Positions 32,584-42,842 of a stretch of DNA of 43,945 nt are shown here, in pieces (position 1 is the stretch's first letter; the number at the start of each line of letters is the position of its first letter). The notes beneath the pieces are model-generated. The model searched no databases. It saw only the letters and a program-made list of their open reading frames with translations, and had not been told where the DNA came from. The translations under genes were made by a program, and so were the position numbers. The DNA is from Hymenopellis radicata (Eukaryota > Basidiomycota > Agaricomycetes > Agaricales > Physalacriaceae): assembly GCA_015501595.1 (NCBI GenBank), contig JADNRX010000431.1, positions 1-43,945 on the forward strand. The letters are read 5' to 3'.

Positions 32584-34517
32584 TTATCATCCTCATCGAC
32601 TTGTCCATTGCTTCCGAATCAAGCTATATACAATGAATACTGATACAGTAAGCCCGAAGGTATCCTACAGTAAGCCCGAAGGTATCCGAGGGGCAATAGA
32701 AGAAATCATGTTGACATCCTGTAGCTCCTACACATCAAAGAGATCAGTACTTGTCGAGAGCTGGATGAGTATTCCATACCTGCCAGTCCTTTGATACCCA
32801 TTGATGGGTGGTTCGGCACAAGAGGTCGCTAACAACCAATCCTGAAGAAGAACACTATCAATCAGCGTATGATGGCACGGCATTGCTCCACCCACGGTGA
32901 CAAGGCGCCGACAGATACCTGCTCAAGGTCGGCCTGCCTCTAAGTCGGCACCTTGTACCAGCGGATGTTGCACGAAATAAAAATGCATACCGTGTTTCGG
33001 CGCCATGCATGGCTCAACCTCCAAACTGGGCCGCCGCAGAGGCATCGAGTCACTGACTTCGGTCGTTCACAGGCGCAGAGCAGCTAAGCTTCTCAAAGCT
33101 GACGTGAATGTGGTCTGTTATCCTCTGTGTCCAGAGAAGCATTGCTCCCACAGGCGCGAAAGCAAACGGAAAAAGGACGTATCGCAAAGACCACATCCCG
33201 AATCGTCACCGACGACATAGATAAGGCATCCCATAGTTCCAAGCCCTGTGTTTGGCGTTAGTGAAAATCTAAACAACAAGTAACGAGGTCTACCAGTAGC
33301 GTGTCGCGCTCCGAAAATATGGCAACACACTCCAAAGCCAGAACTACATACACACTGTAATCGGGCGGGTCTAACCCAAAACACCTCTGCGTCGAGGTCC
33401 AATTACAGCATGTAGCAGTTCTTGGCCCTTGAACACGTCAGGCAGAGATGTATCGCTGGGTCGGCGAACCTCTTCAACTGTTGGCGTGAAATCCTGGGCT
33501 ATGGAGAGCCAGTTGACGCGAAGGAGGAGGGCGGTTTGACAACGCGTAGGGTTCAGCGCTACGAAGTTGAAGGTATGTCTAAGGTCCAAAATCAGTTCAT
33601 TGATCAATTGGAACAAAATACTAAGAATTGCTCACTCTTGTTAGATGTCAGCGCCAAAACTTGACAACAAAACATCCATTGGTAGTCCCCTCCAGGCTAG
33701 TCAAGTGTGCGACGAGAGATCGAACGTCCCGCCGACTTCCCGACCATCGTGTCACCTAGACCTGGGCAGCGTCTGGTGGGTGCAGTATCCTTCTTTCAAG
33801 CATAATGGCGGCGTGAGCCCTACAGCGGTCATCCGATATCCAACGCTGGACTAGAGAGTAGCGTGAGATAATATAGAAAGTTGTCAAAATTAAGAATCTC
33901 ACCTTGGAACGACGAGCGCGCCGACGGCGCTCATACTGTGTGTATGGTATCTCCAACATTCGAAGCCTCCAATAACGGTGCAGACATCGAAGTGATGCGT
34001 CGATATTCCGACGCCGCGAAGAATGTCCCGCCTGAGTCGCGTCGGCCGATGTTTGGGACTACGTCTCCATTTTGAGAAGACAGAAGGACCATGTCGGGTG
34101 CCAGACGCCAGACACGATTAGGTGATGGAATGGGGTAGAGCCGTTTGAGGCTTGCAAGTGGGCGCCTAAGGAAGAAAGAAACAGCTCTACAAACAAAAAT
34201 GTTAGTGAACGAAAGGCTAGCATAAGCAATGCTTAACGTACAGAATCCAAATGAGCCTCGTTCTACCTATCGGTGCAAAGAGGGCGTCGCGAGCAAGGCG
34301 AGCCAGCAGCTTTAGGCTGCTGCACCCTCGTCTAACATCCAAATCATGAATTAGAGTCTGTCGACGAAAGGTAAGTGTTGACGCCGCAGTGAAAATGGAT
34401 GAGGTTCTGACCGAAAAGAAGGACAACAATAACGAAGAGTAGTCCGGTCTTCAGCATCCAAATTTGACGGTGTGTGACGCGACGGCGTGGTCGAGCTGGG
34501 AGATGTTAAACAAGAAG
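32584..34517. other. intergenic region with decayed fragments
   Basis: No intact gene. A minus-strand frame (33616-33371) starts MFQLINELILDLRHTFNF, which resembles the C-terminal helix of Agaricomycete DUF6533-type seven-helix proteins (SRFLLNLR-like). Frames near 33960-33756 and 34429-34217 minus could be further pieces of the same decayed gene, but they do not join in phase. Treat as a possible relic. Confidence 0.3.
32644..32687. repeat. perfect 22 bp tandem duplication
   Basis: Two adjacent identical copies of a unit beginning TACAGTAAGCCCGAAGG and ending TATCC. It lies just after the stop codon of the small membrane gene. Confidence 0.9.
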
Positions 34518-34765
34518 TACTGTAGTGTTTCGACCGTAACTTCACAGCCTGTGACCCGTTATGGCCTGAAGTTACAGCGAACAGCTTCACAGACCCTTAA
34601 ATTGCCTTATTTGGACAGTCCCACCTATGGCGGGACCTGAAATTTCCTTATTTGGAGGCTCGTGCCTGGCCAAAGTGGTCCGTGACCCGTTATGGTGTAT
34701 ATATAGCTTCACTTCAAAGACCTCCGTGACCCGTTATGTGAATTTGTGGTCGAAACACTACAGTA
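34518..34765. mobile_element. 248 bp MITE with 18 bp perfect terminal inverted repeats
   Basis: Left end TACTGTAGTGTTTCGACC (34518-34535) is the exact reverse complement of the right end (34748-34765). The outermost TA on each side is probably the TA target duplication, pointing to a Tc1/mariner-type transposase in trans. The element has no coding capacity. Internally, GTGACCCGTTATG occurs three times in the same orientation (34551-34563, 34682-34694, 34726-34738) and CCTTATTTGGA twice. Confidence 0.85.
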
Positions 34766-36102
34766 TGATTGGTGTGAGAGCAGACAAGACAAATGAACGT
34801 ACACAGTGTGAAAGAGCTATGCTTCAAAGCCGTCGTCTGCGGGGGTGCAGAAGCTAAAGCCACTGCGTTCTCGCACTAGGAAACGGCGCGTTGAGCTCTG
34901 ATGGCGGGGGTTCCATGGTGAGCGGTTAAGAGGGAACGACGGCGGAAGTGCGAGTTGCTCCAGCATCAAAGATAGCGTCGGGCGTCGCGTCGGGCGACAT
35001 AAGCGCGTGGCGACGACAGTGGTCTTAGGAAGGTGGGAGAAAAGTTGCTGGATGGTGGCCTCAAAGGGCCGATGATGAGGAACGACGGCGGCGGCGGCGC
35101 GGCGGCGGCTAGGACGGATGGCGACGTGGTCGCGGCAGAGAGTAAACGAGGTCAACAAACACAGCCTGTACCGTATACACGAGATCAGACCAGTCAGGTG
35201 AGAGCACCACGCGTACCAGAGGCGAAAGTCTTTTGGAAAGTCATTTTGCCCGGCCACCAGAGCTTCCAGATTTTTTTGGCAGGGAGCCCAGCCACGGAAA
35301 AAGGTGCTGGAAGTGACAGAAAGACTTTCGTGGTGGTGGCAAGACGTTCTCGTCACTTGTCGGACATCCCGGTGATTCCATCAATACGCCGAGAAGCCGG
35401 TCCAACTCATACGCGACAATTAACGCGTGTTCTTCCTAATTTTCACCATCACAGGCTCCTCACAGTAGTGTTCTTTCTTCTGTGAGTACCACAGCTTTGC
35501 ATCTCCACCCAGTTCAAAACTAACATGCTGAAGCGTCTACTTTCATCAATGCCGCCATTCATTGTATGTCCTGATGATGAAAGTGTGCTCTCCCATTGGT
35601 AAGTCCTCTATTTCTATTTCTCTCTCTCTACTTTCTCTCTCTCCCTACTTTTCCTTTGCTTTTGCTCGCTGTTCGTCGCATTTTGGGTCAGCGGCGGCTT
35701 CAGCGCCACTTTCGCGTTCCCTCGAGCCAGCCCGCGATCGCTGCATCGTGCCTAGACCCTGGATACGAGCCCGACGCCAGCTCGCATTCGCATGACTTGG
35801 GCGATTCGCTCCATGCCGTTGTTTGGCGTTTCCGCCGAGCCAGGGTCCCTTCCGTCAGCGTGGCCGTCACAGTGACACGAAAGTCATTCTGCCGGTCTTA
35901 AGATTTACTTCTGTGATCAGTTTGTCAGTGCGCGAATGTACATTCCGGCGCCAGTGGCAAACGGTTGCATAAGTAGTCTATGACAGAATCCCCTTGTTGC
36001 GGTACTTGGGGATGGGCCGTTACAAAGATTTAAGGTACGATTTTGTGCATTCTATAAGACTGCATTTCTACACAACGGAACAGTAGTGGCGAGTCGATCC
36101 AG
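34766..36102. other. low-information region with simple repeats
   Basis: Overlapping frames on both strands (minus 35356-34817, plus 35033-35485) have no recognisable domain. A (GGC)n run at about 35088-35110 explains the Ala/Arg runs in them. A CT-rich tract lies at 35610-35655. A short frame starts MLKRLLSSMPPFIVCPDDE at 35525, followed by a good donor at 35600. It could be a first exon, but I cannot find its partner. Confidence 0.35.
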
Positions 36103-36698
36103 AAGGAGCATGGGGCCAAGGAGAATCTTAGGGTGGCGTAAGAAATGGTTTGAAACTTTCTGACCAGTAAGTTACCTCGGCCGCCCGCAGGGCCCCAAAA
36201 ATTTACCCGGTAATTTACATGTAAATTTCGGCACGTGATAGTCACATGACGCGCTCGCGTCCGCCACAAATGAACAAATTTTCTATCCCTCCGGGGGCGG
36301 CCGAACACACGAGTTAGCAGATAAATTGCACATCTGAGTATACAGGCCACAGCTTCAGGAGGTGACATGCTAAATCCAAGTGTAGATAGGTCAACAGAAG
36401 GACATCTTGCAGCTACTAACCCGTCCTCCCTGCCGCGTCGGGTCAACATGTGACCTAATTTGGTAACTTACAACCTCCCAAAGCGGCCGGTAATTTACCA
36501 GTAAATTACAGTCACGTGATGCGTAATTTACGTGTAAAATGACATGCAGTAAAAAACAACCTGTTTCTTCCGCCACCCTAAAAGGAGATGCCACTGGCGA
36601 TGATGGTGCTTCACGTGATCGGTCCGTGCACGTGCGCGGAGCGATGTGGGCCAGGGACTGGAAGAAGACTCATCTTTCTCCTTGGGCCCATGCTCCTT
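36103..36698. mobile_element. nested inverted-repeat transposable element (~0.6 kb)
   Basis: The inner pair is TTAGGGTGGCGTAAGAAA (36128-36145) facing its near-complement ending at 36581, flanked by TA on both sides. The outer pair is AAGGAGCATGGGGCCAAGGAG (36103-36123), matching the complement at 36676-36698 (22 of 23 over the full block), with about 90 extra bases on the right side. Both inner arms contain palindromes of the type GTAATTTACnnGTAAATTAC (near 36210, 36489 and 36522) and CACGTGA sites. No coding capacity. It is probably a non-autonomous DNA transposon, possibly one inserted in another. Confidence 0.7.
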
Positions 36699-37733
36699 CG
36701 ATTACCCCACCCCTCATTCCACAGCCCTCACCACAGCGCTGACGACATGGCCAGCAACACTAGTACTATTGTCGTTCTACATGTATCAGTCTTGATGGTG
36801 GCTGTACTTACTGGACTTGACATCCCGTTAGTCGGTCTTGACGGCCCTATTGTGCATATCTGGACTTGATGTATTGATGCCCTGCTAGTCAGTGTTGGAT
36901 TCATGCCATGTTAATCGGTCTTCATGGCTGTATTTGGGCTTGACGCCCGTCGCATTTCTCTGTCAGAGTCGGTCTGATGACCGGGGGGGAGTATTCGGAC
37001 GCCTCGGAATCTCACTGGCGAGAGCAGTGCTCTCTGCCCCCATTTTACTGATTGTTCATTGTGTTTGTTTGTCGACACATAGCGCCTAGACAGATGTTGA
37101 TCTTCTTCCGCACTGTATCTTCCCTGTTGGAGGCTGTTTACTTGGACCGTGGGTGTCGTTGACAGCAACTCGCGACTTCAGTCTTCGTTAATACCATGTA
37201 ATCATCTATGTTCCTTCTGTTCTTGGGCTGGTAGCGTGAGGTTCTGCCTCAATGAATGATGCTCCTCTATCTCTTAACTGTCTCTTAATCCCCGCTTTCC
37301 CGATGACTGCCGTTTTCCTCTTCAATGTCAGTTCCCATTTCAAGAAGTACCCACGCTGTTAGGAAGTCGTGGTGCCGGTCTCGGGATTTAATGACAGGAC
37401 CGGCAACCCATGGCTTGCGGCCTCATGCCTTGAAATCAGGACTGCTCCTCTGGGCAACATATATAGAACTCACGAATCACGATCAACATATAAACGAGTT
37501 CCTCGATTTATTCATACGGCTCTCTCACATCTGAAGTCAAAAGCTTGGGTCAATAAATTACATTGTAATCGTCTCCCTTTCTTCCTTTTTCGCTCTCTTC
37601 CTGCAACTTGACAAAACTTGAAAAAACACACCGTCTGAACAACATATGTCGGCCCGGCCTTGGGACTTTCAGAGGCCAGGCTCAAGACTACTTGGACTTA
37701 ACGGTCGGAAACAGCTTCGGAAAGTTGAAATGC
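36699..37733. other. non-coding, degenerate repeat region
   Basis: 36770-36960 contains diverged repeats of GTCTTGA(T/C)GG..(CT)GTA.. and (G)GACTTGA. A G-run (36983-36991) and a TATATA near 37458 recall LTR retrotransposon parts, but I cannot define LTR ends or an integrase or RT fragment. No gene supported. Confidence 0.35.
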
Positions 37734-37878
37734 ATCTCACGTGACACGACATTCACGACCTTCCTAAAACAGTTAAATTAAAAACGGGTATCTCACATGA
37801 CACGACATTCACGACCTTCCTAAAAGTAAAACGGGATGATTGATGCGCATTGCATCGCAACATATAAACGAGTTCCTC
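37484..37878 (+). repeat. 21 bp direct repeat, 374 bp apart
   Basis: ACATATAAACGAGTTCCTC with two preceding bases is identical at 37484-37504 and 37858-37878. Both copies lie in frames that would encode QHINEFL. This suggests duplication of the 5' region of the small membrane gene that starts at 37912. Confidence 0.75.
37734..37825 (+). repeat. 36 bp direct repeat, 56 bp period
   Basis: ATCTCAC(G/A)TGACACGACATTC continuing through ACGACCTTCCTAAAA occurs at 37734-37769 and 37790-37825 with a single difference. It sits 90-180 bp upstream of the ATG at 37912, so it may be a duplicated promoter block. Confidence 0.85.
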
Positions 37879-37911
37879 AATACCCTCGTCCTTACTCCCT
37901 TCATTTCCATT

Positions 37912-38425
37912 ATGGACTTCATCTCCAAACGAGAAACCACCATCCAAGCTCTTGCTTATCTCTTCGGACTCATCAATAGTCCCTCACCGTCGGTTTTCCT
38001 CGCTGTAGCTCTTGTAGCATTCCTGGATCTTGCACTCATCCCAGCATTGTGGCCCGGAAAGGTGCTGTCAACCGTGCATGTCCGACTTGAAATAACGAGG
38101 GCCCATCTTGATGATGAGGCTAATCGTAGGAGGAACGCTGACATGTATGCCATATCTGCCAGTGGGCTTCAACGTCTTGAGATGTGAGTTGTCATACTGC
38201 TAACGTTACTTCAGCTTGCTAATGCTTCAGTGCAGTATCAGTGACCGTGCTCGCCGTCTGTTGGACCAACATCGCGTCTTGTTCCATCCTACTCGCCTTC
38301 ATTGTTACATTCCTGCTGCGTACACGCTATGTAGGGAATCGTGCGTTGTTCTCAGGACCTCGACAATCTCGTCTGGGAACTTGACCAAGACGTATGCACC
38401 TCTTCACATTATCTCTTCTGAATAA
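37912..38425 (+). CDS. small membrane protein, lineage-specific (160 aa, 2 exons)
   Basis: Exons 37912-38183 and 38215-38425 (483 nt). Start MDFISKRETTIQALAYLFG, then a membrane segment (SVFLAVALVAFLDLALIPALW). Next come polar helical stretches (ITRAHLDDEANRRRNADMY, SISDRARRLLDQHRVLF) and a C-terminal CRESCVVLRTSTISSGN. The 31 nt first intron is short. A later acceptor (about 38231) would give a different, very hydrophobic C-terminus (SILLAFIVTFLL). I prefer the first because its text matches the helical and Arg-rich style of related small Agaricomycete membrane proteins. The 4.16 kb element lies 160 bp downstream. Confidence 0.45.
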
Positions 38426-38650
38426 CCCAAGTCTTTGCAGATCATCCGTCTCGACCGTCACGTTGATGTCGACCGTTACGTCGATGTTGACCCTATTACA
38501 ATTTGTGCTAGCCGCCGCCGCCGCCTACGAATATTGTCTCGCCTCCACGCGTCTACGCCATCTAATGGTCAGTCCTTATATTATCGTTTGGTGGTAATAC
38601 TGGGTAATAATTCCACTTTTTACAGAGCCTGAAATGTTGCTTTTTCTGCT

Positions 38651-38840
38651 CACTTTTCGAAGTAAGCCCGCACTTTTGACAAGTAAAGATTGTACTTCAA
38701 CAAGTGGAGGGCTACTTTTCTCCAGGTGAGTCCTTGGTCTCACAAAGTGAGCATCCACTTTGACTGAGTGAATCATTGCTTTCGGAAAGTAAGCAAGTGC
38801 TTCCATAGAGTAGATCCTCACTTCTGGTTTGATTAGAAGC
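38651..38840. repeat. left subterminal array of 21 bp-phased palindromes (9 units)
   Basis: Units begin at 38651, 38671, 38693, 38713, 38735, 38756, 38777, 38798 and 38819, so the spacings are 20-22 bp. Each is a diverged copy of CACTTTCGAAAGTG (for example CACTTTTCGAAGTA, TGCTTTCGGAAAGTA), separated by 6-7 bp of unrelated sequence. Confidence 0.85.
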
Positions 38841-39149
38841 ACGGCGGAGAAGCGGCCACAGAAGGGCGGATGCGGCGTTTCCGCTACATACCATATCGGG
38901 ATGATCGCGCCAGGTTCCCTCCGGTAAGTGTTATATTCAAATCCTTCTAAGCACATAGATGGTATAGTGAAGTAAGGGCGCGCATACAGACGTTCCCGCC
39001 GTCGCTGAAGTCGGGAGTCAAGGCAAGACTGAAATCTGCGGCACAGCGTGCTGCTTGTCCGGCTTACAGCCTCTGCGGCGCGTCGATGACAACTACCTCT
39101 CCACCTCCTACTGTAACGTTTAACGCTGGCGCAGCCTTGTCCAGCAACC

Positions 39150-39740
39150 AATGACGTCGGGAAACGTTCTTCCCTGGGCCGCCCCCGCCAACTGCGGCAC
39201 ATCCTGCAATTACACAATTCAGGACGATGACCCAGGTCTCATGTGCGCAGAATCCTGCAAAGCAGCATCGCAAACAAGTTCAATCCCTCTCCTACCAACG
39301 AGCAAGCAAGTCTCGGCGACTGGGGCTTAAACGTCACCTTAGAGCTCGGCGGGTATGCTATGGTCCTAGGAGACACCGACTTCCATACGCTCGCCTGGCC
39401 CAATTTCACGTTAACCCTAGCATGGGCACCGTTCACCTCTCCGAACTACGCGCGCGCTGCCAAGACAAATCGCGCGACGGTGGTCAAATGCACGTTTCAC
39501 GACGCGACGTATGACGCAGATATTCTCTTTGTGAACAACTCCCATGCTGCAGCGGCACACGTCGTCGAGTATCGGGACGTCGTGACATCCTTTTGGGGAA
39601 AAGAAGGCTTTTTCTGTGAGTCTGTATGAAAGGGGTTGATAGCCTGTCCTTCTGCATTGCATTTGGGCAGTTCCTTGTTGGGAGCGAATCCTGGACGATT
39701 TCGCGAGCGTCGTTGGGATTCCGAACACGCAGATTGGGTC
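39150..39740 (+). pseudogene. captured fragment of a large membrane protein's extracellular domain
   Basis: Frame 1 (39150 on) reads MTSGNVLPWAAPANCGTSCNY then TIQDDDPGLMC. This resembles the 'C....C.Y...F.GP...C' extracellular motif of large Agaricomycete integral membrane proteins. It shifts by one frame near 39245 into SLGDWGLNVTLELGGY, WPNFTLTLAW and VEYRDVVTSFWGKEGFF, and shifts again into ERILDDFASVVGIPNTQIGS. Several N-glycosylation sites (NVT, NFT, NNS) support an extracellular domain. The membrane helices are missing and there are at least two frameshifts. It lies inside the 4.16 kb element. Confidence 0.5.
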
Positions 39741-39865
39741 ATAACTCTCCTGGTAAGTGTTTCCGTCGTCGTTCGTGGTCGCTTCGCTGGCCGTACTGTA
39801 ATTTCTGTATTTATATCTTGATCAATCTTATAGTAAATCAACAAAGGTCAGAAGTTTGTAACCAT

Positions 39866-40250
39866 CAATAAATGAGAGATCTCGCATGTCGGCGTCCGTG
39901 AGCCCCAACGTCGCGCCCAATGTCCCGCCGATGGTGATGGCCAAGTAAGAACCGCCACACTCGGCGTCCAGGAAATAGTACTATATTTTGAAGTCGAACC
40001 TGAGGAGGTAAGGTAAGTAATAGTGCGAGCATGAAACTTGATGAGACTCACCGAACAGCAGCGAGGGCAGCGACAGCCTTCATAATTGAGGGATCGCGCC
40101 TTTAGTCGTCGATCCACGAAGAGATATTGCCGGCATAATCGTCTGAGATCATGATCCCGCCAACCCGCCCCATCCGCAAGATGAATTCGCCGGCGCTTTG
40201 AACTTGACAACAAAATCGTGCAACTACGTCGATAGGAGCTGCCCACGAGG
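39866..40250 (-). pseudogene. captured unidentified gene fragment
   Basis: The minus strand reads AGEFILRMGRVGGIMISDDY then AGNISSWIDD, a stop, then MKAVAALAAV, and after a plausible intron (about 40010-40068) YFLDAECGGSYLAITIGGTLG then ATLGLTDADMRDL. The pieces look coding but are broken by stops. I do not recognise the family. It faces the neighbouring fragment at 39.2 kb in opposite orientation. Confidence 0.4.
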
Positions 40251-41382
40251 CGTGAACACCATCATGGACACGGACAATCCCCTACCAGAGAGACTTAGTC
40301 GTACTCAGATTAGAGGCGGGCATGAAATACCCACCAATTCCGAACGGCCAACTCAAGATTCAAGAATCCGCCAAGGAGGCAATGCTTGAGAGACAGCCTA
40401 AATCGAGAAGATCAGCACAACACACTCAAGTTCGACACGACTTACACCAAAATGTCCCGCTACTTGTTCACGCATTTAAGGTCACCTCCGTGGTCGTCTT
40501 GAGGGAATGTTATCGAAAGAAGTGGCGGAAGAGCTCGGGTTGTCGTCGAGATGACAGATATATCTGGGAAATGGATAGGAAATTGCAGCGGAACCGTGCG
40601 CTATTGTCGGTTGTCTGTGCGAGACTGTTCACGAATGCGTTTGGATTCAACACGGACAGGGCGCGAGCGGCGTGTGACAAAAAACCAGGATGAGACGTCG
40701 ATTGCGTTATGGGGGCCGTGAAGAGTTCCGTGAGGTCAGCCGCTGGTGGGCTATACCCTACCGCCGAGACCGCGTCGCCGCCTCCTGTCAAGGACTCGGC
40801 GATGTGTCGGCTACTGGACTTGAGGCGCCGTAAGGACAGGTGCCGCCTGGCGGCGCCGTAGTGGGTGAGATCTACCAGGCGACAATCGCCAGCCACGCCT
40901 CGAAACGAGGACAAATATTCGTCTTGAGACCACCGTGGGTAAGTCAGCGCACAACGGATGAGAAAACGCAGGCTCACCTTCTTACACCCCCAAGAACATC
41001 AACAAAGACGCGCTCGAAGCGGTGGTGAAACAGAGTGAAAGCTGTCTTTGTTTCCCTTTGTTTCAAAGAGACTGACTTCCCGTTTAGCAACGATCACCGA
41101 CTTGAAGCGTGTTGAAGCTGATGCTTTCGTTGAGTATAGGAGGGCTTGAAATCCTCCAATGGCAGACGACAACGGCTATGGTCGTTAATGAATTTATGAA
41201 CGAGACGAAGACATACCTGGAGCACAGACCAAGATTGTGTTGCCTTCTGTGAACGGCTTGTGTCGGACGTTCGGCTTGAGGCTCTGTGATAACTGGTGCG
41301 GCCTGGCGTAGCGGGTGTCGAACCGAGGAGAAGGTTTCGCCTTGCCTTAAGACCACTGTCTGTACAGGTAACAAATTATTCT

Positions 41383-42149
41383 TCATAGGCCACTTGTCTC
41401 TTGTCCAAGAGAGAAATGAAGAGAGGCGGCAAGTATTAGAAAGGAACAGATTGCGACAACGGCGGTAGGCGGTAAAGACAATAGCATTGCAGTAGAAACC
41501 GTATCATACAGGCTGTAAGGTTCACGACGAGGGTCCTTGACGCCTTCAGACCTGTCTAAACCGGCACCAGAAGGTGATGATGATGGAACTAGAGTGATAA
41601 TCTCAATAACTGACGACAAAAGGACAATACCAAAGGTGCTTACCATATGTTGCTTCATCACCCCTTCGTCGTTCTTTGTGTCCTTGTCGTTGTTGGCTTG
41701 TCTGGCCTTCGTTCACGTTCTGCAGTCAACCTCGGAATTTGACGCGTCCTCGCTGTGATTATTCGTCCGAATTTTATCCTTGTTGTTGGTCCTCGAACTG
41801 TATCATCGTCCTTTCACCGCGTTGTCTGTCTGTTCACAAGAATCAGTAAGCTATGCTCACTATCGTAAATGTAGTGTGGGCCCTGGACGTGACATCAGAG
41901 GAAGGGAGCGCGAATAGCGGATTGTCTACACCAACCACTGGCTCCTCTTGTGCATCAGAGAAGTAGACCCATAATGCCCGCCGCCCTTGGCAAGATTGCC
42001 GGCCCTCTGCACAGAATGAAGGCGACGAGAACGGATACCACAACGGTTGGGGCTCCGAGTAATGCATAAAGTAAGGAGCACTGGGAGACACGACGGTTAG
42101 ACGAGGTCGATTTCTCGCTCAGTACTTGCGATATACGTTCTAAAATCAC
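41383..42149 (-). other. minus-strand frames with membrane segments inside the element
   Basis: Frame 42149-41955 starts MILERISQVLSEKSTSS and contains SLLYALLGAPTVVVSVLVAFILC. Frame 41661-41383 contains MVSTFGIVLLSSVIEIITL and TAVVAICSFLILAASLHFSL. They may be exons of one multi-helix membrane protein captured by the element, but I cannot join them with consistent phases. Low confidence that it is a functional gene. Confidence 0.35.
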
Positions 42150-42523
42150 CGCAGTGAGTCAACCTAGGCTTAGCAACGAAAACGCACACGACGCACTGAT
42201 CATGGTGGTGGTAAGGCTTGTTGGTCGTTTGGTGTGTCCCCGTCGAGATGGTCCGTAGGCGCTATGGCATTGACTCGTTCTGGCGCGCACCTGCGGCTGT
42301 CTGCTGCAACGAGGAGGAAGCGAAGGAGAGATCGGTCAAACACGAATAGACATCGGCATCGGCGCGAAGACTAAGTGATTCGAAGCTGTGTTTGTTTCCA
42401 TTTGTTTTCTGTTACCTGATTAGGGGCACTTGCGCCTGCTCCAAATTGGGACGCATCGGCGCTCGGCACAGGCTCGGCAGGACTAAGGTTAGGTCTTACG
42501 GTAACTTTACGCAAAGTGCACTT

Positions 42524-42682
42524 CACTTCCGAAAAGTGGCGTCGTACTTCCGAGAAGTGGCCGCTTGCTTCTGAACAGTGTCTGCTCACTTTCGGGAGTG
42601 GGCATTCACTTTTCAAACTTGACTGATCATTTTCGAAAGTGCACTGTCAAAATTTGAAGCACACCATCACTTTGAAGAGTGA
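42524..42682. repeat. right subterminal array of 21 bp-phased palindromes (8 units)
   Basis: Units begin at 42524, 42545, 42566, 42587, 42607, 42628, 42649 and 42668, so the spacings are 19-21 bp. Examples are CACTTCCGAAAAGTG, TACTTCCGAGAAGTG, CACTTTCGGGAGTG and CATTTTCGAAAGTG. The core is the same as in the left array 3.9 kb away. Confidence 0.88.
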
Positions 42683-42842
42683 TCATGCGAAATTGAGGTG
42701 AAAAAAGCAAAGTAAGTGAAAATTGAATTTTTACACAGTATTACGCCCATATTATCGCATTCAAAGCCATCCTCATGAATCATCAAGATGACCTTCAAGT
42801 TGTCTGATTTTTTGTTAAATGCAGTCATACGGTATACCCACA

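Larger units (their letters stand above)
38579..42757. mobile_element. 4.16 kb TIR element with 8 bp target duplication, non-autonomous
   Basis: TATTATCG occurs immediately outside both ends (38579-38586 and 42750-42757), an 8 bp target duplication. The imperfect terminal inverted repeats share GTAATACTG(G/T)GTAA(T/A)AATTC about 7-10 bp inside each end. Inside each terminus is an array of short palindromes at 21 bp spacing (separate entries). An 8 bp duplication with subterminal repeats fits hAT-type or Kyakuja-Dileera-Zisupton-type transposons. I see no transposase ORF, DDE-type motif or RNase-H block. The interior carries broken host-like gene fragments. A short AGCTGT(C/G)TTTGTTTCC repeat at 41038 and 42384 may mark a second insertion inside. 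Confidence 0.7.

Noticed and set aside
34817..35485. Overlapping 179 and 150 codon ORFs on opposite strands
   Set aside because: Their length rests partly on a (GGC)n run. Neither has a recognisable domain or supporting splice sites.
36128..36581. TTAGGG / CCCTAA at element ends read as telomeric sequence
   Set aside because: Only a single TTAGGG on each side, facing each other, as part of a longer TTAGGGTGGCG inverted repeat. No tandem telomere units.
36980..37640. LTR retrotransposon remnant (G-rich polypurine-like tract, TGTTAGG start, TATATA, ..AACA end)
   Set aside because: No matching second LTR, no target duplication and no gag/pol fragment upstream. Too weak to call.
42524..42682. 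CRISPR-like array
   Set aside because: The units are diverged 14 bp palindromes with 6-7 bp gaps, in a eukaryotic genome next to transposon ends. No cas-type genes and no 30 bp-scale spacers.
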